NCBI GenBank assembly: GCA_024516035.1
Contig: CM044966.1
Coordinates: forward strand, 22,479,185-22,543,184
DNA: 64,000 nucleotides
Reading direction: 5' to 3'
Origin: Bactericera cockerelli
Taxonomy: Eukaryota; Arthropoda; Insecta; Hemiptera; Triozidae
Both the position numbers and the translations under genes were made by a program. Shown here piece after piece: positions 61,336 through 64,000 of this stretch (position 1 is its first letter; every line of letters starts with the position of its first letter). Under the pieces are notes generated by a model. It did not search any database. It was not told the DNA's origin and saw only the letters and a program-made list of their open reading frames with translations.

Positions 61336-63645
61336 TGGCGTTTTACCCTGTGAACTTCACGTTTTACCCTGTGAACTTGACGTTTTATCCTGTGAACTTG
61401 ACGTTTTTACCCTGTGAACTTGATGTTATACCATGTGAACTTGACGTTTATACCCTGTGAACTTGATGTTATACCATGTGAACTTGACGTTTTAAACCCT
61501 GTGAACTTGATGTTGTACCATGTGAACTTGACGTTTTTACCCTGTGAACTTGACGTTTTACCCTGTGAACTTGACGTTTTACCCTGTGAACTTGACGTTT
61601 TACCCTGTGAGCTTGACGTTTTACCCTGTGAACTTGACGTTTTATCCTGTGAACTTGATGTTTTACCCTGTGAACTTGACGTTTTACCCTGTGAACTTGA
61701 TGTTATACCATGTGAACTTGACGTTTTACCCTGTGAACTTGACGTTTTATCCTGTGAACTTGACGTTTTATCCTGTGAACTTGATGTTTTATCCTGTGAA
61801 CTTGACGTTTTACTCTGTGAACTTGATGTTATACCCTGTGAACTTGACGTTTTAACCCTGTGAACTTGACGTTTTACCCTGTGAACTTGACGTTTTATCC
61901 TGTGAACTTGACGTTTTACCCTGTGAACTTGACGTTTTAACCCTGTGAACTTGACGTTTTACCCTGTGAACTTGACGTTTTATCCTGTGAACTTGACGTT
62001 TTACCCTGTGAACTTGACGTTTTATCCTGTGAACTTGACGTTTTACCCTGTGAACTTGACGTTTTATCCTGTGAACTTGACGTTTTATCCTGTGAACTTG
62101 ATGTTTTATCCTGTGAACTTGACGTTTTACTCTGTGAACTTGATGTTATACCCTGTGAACTTGACGTTTTACCATGTGAACTTGGCGTTTTACACTGTGA
62201 ACTTGACGTTTTACCCTGTGAACTTGATGTTTTACTCTGTGAACTTGATGTTGTACCATGTGAACTTGATGTTATACCCTGTGAACTTGACGTTTTACCC
62301 TGTGAACTTGACGTTTTACCCTGTGAACTTGATGTTTTACCCTGTGAACTTGCTGTTTTACCCTGTGAACTTGATGTTTTACCCTGTGAACTTGGCGTTT
62401 TATCCTGTGAACTTGACGTTTTACCCTGTGAACTTGATGTTTTACCCTGTGAACTTGACGTTTTACCCTGTGAACTTGATGTTTTACCTCGTGAACTTGA
62501 TGTTTTACCCTGTGAACTTGATGTTTTACCCTGTGAACTTGACGTTTTACCCTGTGAACTTGATGTTTTACCTCGTGAACTTGACGTTTTACCCTGTGAA
62601 CTTGACGTTTTACCCTGTGAACTTGATGTTTTACCCTGTGAACTTGACGTTTTACCCTGTGAACTTGATGTTTTACCTCGTGAACTTGATGTTTTACCCT
62701 GTGAACTTGGCGTTTTATCCTGTGAACTTGATGTTTTACCTCGTGAACTTGACGTTTTACCCTGTGAACTTGACGTTTTACCCTGTGAACTTGACGTTTT
62801 ACCCTGTGAACTTGACATATTACCCTGTGAACTTGACGTTTTACCCTGTGAACTTGACGTTTTACCCTGTGAACTTGACGTTTTACCATGTGAACTTGAC
62901 GTTTTACCCTGTGAACTTGGCGTTTTACCCTGTGAACTTGACGTTTTACCCTGTGAACTTGACGTTTTACCCTACGAACTTGACGTTTTACCCTGTGAAT
63001 TTGACGTTTTACCCTGTGAACTTGACGTTTTACCCTGTGAACTTGATGTTTTAACCCTGTGAACTTGACGTTTTACCCTGTGAACTTGGCGTTTTACCCT
63101 GTGAACTTGACGTTTTACCCTGTGACCTTGACGTTTTACCCTGTGAACTTGATGTTTTACCCTGTGAACTTGCTGTTTTACCCTGTGAACTTGGCGTTTT
63201 ATCCTGTGAACTTGACGTTTTACCCTGTGAACTTGATGTTTTACCCTGTGAACTTGCTGTTTTACCCTGTGAACTTGATGTTTTACCCTGTGAACTTGGC
63301 GTTTTATCCTGTGAACTTGACGTTTTACCCTGTGAACTTGATGTTTTAACCCTGTGAATTTGGCGTTTTACCCTGTGAACTTGACGTTTTACCCTGTGAA
63401 CTTGACGTTTTACCCTGTGAACTTGGCGTTTTACCCTGTGAACTTGATGTTTTACCCTGTGAACTTGATGTTTTACCCTGTGAACTTGACGTTTTACCCT
63501 GTGAACTTGACGTTTTACCCTGTGAACTTGACGTTTTACCCTGTGAACTTGACGTTTTACCGTGTGAACTTGACGTTTTACCCTGTGAACTTGACGTTTT
63601 AACCCTACGAACTTGACGTTTTACCCTGTGAACTTGACGTTACTC
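61331..63645 (+). repeat. 21-bp minisatellite, about 109 copies
   Basis: Unit TGTGAACTTGACG plus TTTTACCC, with C/T and C/G variants at two sites and rare one-base insertions. Since 21 is a multiple of 3, five or more frames stay open for hundreds of codons: VNLTFYP on plus, QGKTSSS and VHRVKRQ on minus. The variants fall equally on all codon positions, so these are not proteins. Confidence 0.95.
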
Positions 63646-63648
63646 CAG

Positions 63649-64000
63649 TGATGAACTGATGACTTGGTGATGAACTGATGACTTGGTGATGAACTGATGA
63701 CTTGGTAATGAACTGATGACTTGGTGATGAACTGATGACTTGGTGATGAACTGATGACTTGGTGTTGAACTGATGACTCGGTGATGAACTGATGACTTGG
63801 TGATGAACTGATGACTTGGTGATGAACTGATGACTTGGTGGTGAAGTGATGACTTGGTGATGAACTGATGACTTGGTGATGAACTGATGACTTGGTGGTG
63901 AAGTGATGACTCAGTGATGAACTGATGACTTGGTGATGAACTGATGACTTGGTGGTGAAGTGATGACTCGGTGATGAACTGATGACTTGGTGATGAACTG
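63649..64000 (+). repeat. 19-bp minisatellite, runs off the window
   Basis: Unit GATGAACTGATGACTTGGT, at least 18 copies, with GGTGAAGTG variants. It follows the 21-bp array directly. Confidence 0.95.

Noticed and set aside
61414..63602. Long frames of VNLTFYP, QGKTSSS and VHRVKRQ repeats
   Set aside because: They arise because the minisatellite unit is 21 bp. Frames are open on both strands and variants do not favour third codon positions.
61331..64000. CRISPR array
   Set aside because: Repeats are head to tail with no unique spacers, in a eukaryotic genome.
1..64000. Endogenous virus or virus-like polyprotein
   Set aside because: No gag-pol with protease and integrase, LTR pair, capsid or envelope-like frame was seen; all reverse transcriptases here are LINE type.

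Overview
This window looks like nuclear DNA of an arthropod, most likely an insect. It is AT-rich, its genes have short exons split by GT-AG introns, and tRNA-derived SINEs, Helitrons, hAT, mariner, RTE and CR1-type elements are everywhere. A hemipteran is my guess from the repeat-rich texture; nothing here proves it. There are no operons, rRNA genes, CRISPR arrays or bacterial features.

The main result is a cluster of related two-exon genes for small secreted proteins between about 1.9 and 37.7 kb. I do not recognise the family. Each gene has a first exon of 46 or 52 nt coding for a signal peptide (MKIALVSL... or MKIL...), a phase-1 intron, and one second exon coding for the whole mature protein. 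I label them by locus. A (only exon 1 in the window, minus, 1907-1952). B (minus, 14475-16324, 75 aa). C (minus, 23660-25849, 127 aa). D (minus, 27730-29359, 127 aa). E (minus, 33742-37675, 316 aa). F (plus, 5373-18749, 238 aa, with B nested antisense in its long intron). B, C and D carry one or two copies of a 50-residue unit containing an NTTGRF motif followed by a hydrophobic, amphipathic stretch. E has the same motif in a longer, sequon-rich protein that ends in 11-residue repeats. F is a divergent relative of E with a very cationic tail. C and D lie in a 3-3.7 kb tandem segmental duplication. A-D share TATA boxes and a 22-bp leader unit whose copy number differs between genes.

Layout: 0-2 kb inverted mariner remnants and gene A exon 1; 2.5-5.1 kb two inverted copies of a dispersed repeat; 5.4 kb gene F exon 1; 6.3-7.7 kb SINE, hAT, MITE and LINE tail; 8.2-13.8 kb a CR1-group LINE (minus) with both ORFs open; 13.8 kb a Helitron; 14.5-18.7 kb gene B and gene F exon 2; 19.3-20.3 kb a 1-kb palindrome; 21.1-22.6 kb a LINE fragment and a 20-bp minisatellite; 22.8-29.9 kb the C/D duplication; 30-33.7 kb repeats; 33.7-37.7 kb gene E with LINE debris in its intron; 38-53 kb a dense mosaic of SINEs and MITEs including an 864-bp fold-back element; 53.15-53.34 kb the first coding exon of another secreted protein whose mature N-terminus would be histidine; 54-61 kb more SINEs and two Helitrons; 61.3-64 kb two large minisatellites, the second running off the window end.

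Exons were called by eye from splice signals, frame and similarity between paralogues. No search was run. Repeat families are named SINE-A to SINE-F, repeat G, and families 1 and 2 for this window only.
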